A stretch of DNA of 64,000 nucleotides. Origin: Trigonopsis variabilis (lineage: Eukaryota > Ascomycota > Trigonopsidomycetes > Trigonopsidales > Trigonopsidaceae). Below the pieces are notes generated by a model. The model worked only from the letters and a program-made list of their open reading frames with translations, ran no database searches and had not been told where the DNA came from. Every line of letters begins with the position of its first letter. Positions within the stretch are counted from its first letter, which is position 1. This document shows positions 63,377-64,000 of the stretch, piece after piece. Location of the stretch: positions 558,001-622,000 of the forward strand of contig PPXM03000003.1 of assembly GCA_003707065.3 (NCBI GenBank). Direction: 5' to 3'. The translations under genes were made by a program, and so were the position numbers.

Positions 63377-64000
63377 CTTCGGTTGATTTCGGAAGTGAGA
63401 TCGGGAACGTCAACGAGCGCTGTATAGAAACTGCCGTGTTACCCGGTCTACGACAATGCTACCCTCGCGTCGCTATTGGCTGGTTGCCTTAAGAGACAGA
63501 CGAAGGTCCTCCGCCTATTATTTTCAATGTGTATCTAATTCAAGGAAAAACCTTTAAGGACATTGGCTGCTAATAACATTGGAAATAATTACTGTCGTTT
63601 AATTTACTTATTCCACGTAGCCTAGTTTGAGGAGGAAGATTCCTTTAGACAAGATCAATTCAACCTTTGCCTCTGACAGACCAAAGATCGAAAGAATGCT
63701 GTAAGCTTGCCTAGTTCGGGTTTACCCCACAGAATGAACCCGTTCCCAGAACAGCGACGTACACCCCTGTAACCTCCAGTCTCACTGTAGCTAGAATGCA
63801 ACCGCTTTGTACGATGAATAAACGTCCATTACGTCACAAGATCAAAAAACTGTAAAAAAAGTGACTGTCTAATGTTCAATTTGTAGGTTGAATTAAGCAT
63901 CGAGTCATGTCCGAGAAGTACTCATCAACAGAGCATCACTAAGAGGAAGAATTTTCGGAAATTCTGACCTTCCCAATCAGTCTTAAAGTGCATGAACATC
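63377..64000. other. KGD1 upstream region to the window edge
   Basis: 624 bp upstream of KGD1. No reading frame, RNA or repeat with support. A neighbouring gene may start beyond the edge. Confidence 0.5.

Overview
The window reads as a compact, gene-dense stretch of a fungal nuclear chromosome. Evidence for a fungus: Pkc1 with HR1, C2 and C1 domains ahead of the kinase, the sulfite reductase alpha subunit Met10, ATP-type PEP carboxykinase, Far11 of the STRIPAK complex, Shr3, Kar5 and Ecm31. The base composition is moderately AT-rich and genes lie a few hundred bases apart on both strands. I count about 56 spliceosomal introns by joining conserved protein segments. Most are only 31-50 nt long, with CTAAC/CTGAC/TTAAC-like branch sites close to the 3' end. 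A dikaryan fungus is the best reading; I cannot place it more finely from sequence alone.

Layout. 1-5.1 kb: end of an alpha-arrestin, mitochondrial peptidase Icp55, ataxin-10/Ctr86. 5.6-13.4 kb: a coiled-coil protein, adenylosuccinate lyase, Mediator Med7, a PAP2 lipid phosphatase, ketopantoate hydroxymethyltransferase, ubiquitin-conjugating enzyme Ubc8. 13.4-18.1 kb: PEP carboxykinase with an unusually readable promoter, an F-box protein, proteasome alpha3. 18.1-24.1 kb: a candidate secreted protein, a WW/FF protein, Coq5, a four-CX9C mitochondrial protein, a Rec114-like meiotic protein. 24.3-36.5 kb: Met10, Kar5, an unidentified helical protein, Rad4/XPC, aromatic aminotransferase, a possible small membrane protein, Shr3. 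36.5-38.5 kb: a 2-kb gene-free stretch ahead of a small GPI-type wall protein. 39.9-50.7 kb: ribosomal protein uS3, a triple-KH protein, a small basic protein, Pkc1, a RING/TRAF zinc-finger protein, a Qc-SNARE. 50.8-63.4 kb: two weak small genes, Far11, a nodulin-like MFS transporter, Tim8, a polytopic membrane protein and 2-oxoglutarate dehydrogenase E1 (Kgd1).

How they work together. These are mostly unrelated housekeeping genes and not a cluster. Loose themes are mitochondrial function (Icp55, Coq5, CHCHD5-like, Tim8, Kgd1, probably Ecm31), sexual reproduction (Rec114-like, Kar5, Far11) and carbon or amino-acid control (Pck1, Ubc8, Shr3, Aro8, Met10). Ubc8 and Pck1 are adjacent; in budding yeast Ubc8 acts in the glucose-triggered destruction of a gluconeogenic enzyme.

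I found no mobile element, viral remnant, CRISPR array, rRNA or convincing tRNA, and no clearly new multi-gene system. The most interesting signals are the ultra-short introns (with a GC-AG intron, a 24-nt microexon and 5- and 6-nt first coding exons), the PCK1 promoter with two CGG-N7-CGG repeats, and an F-box protein carrying an RPEL-like motif.
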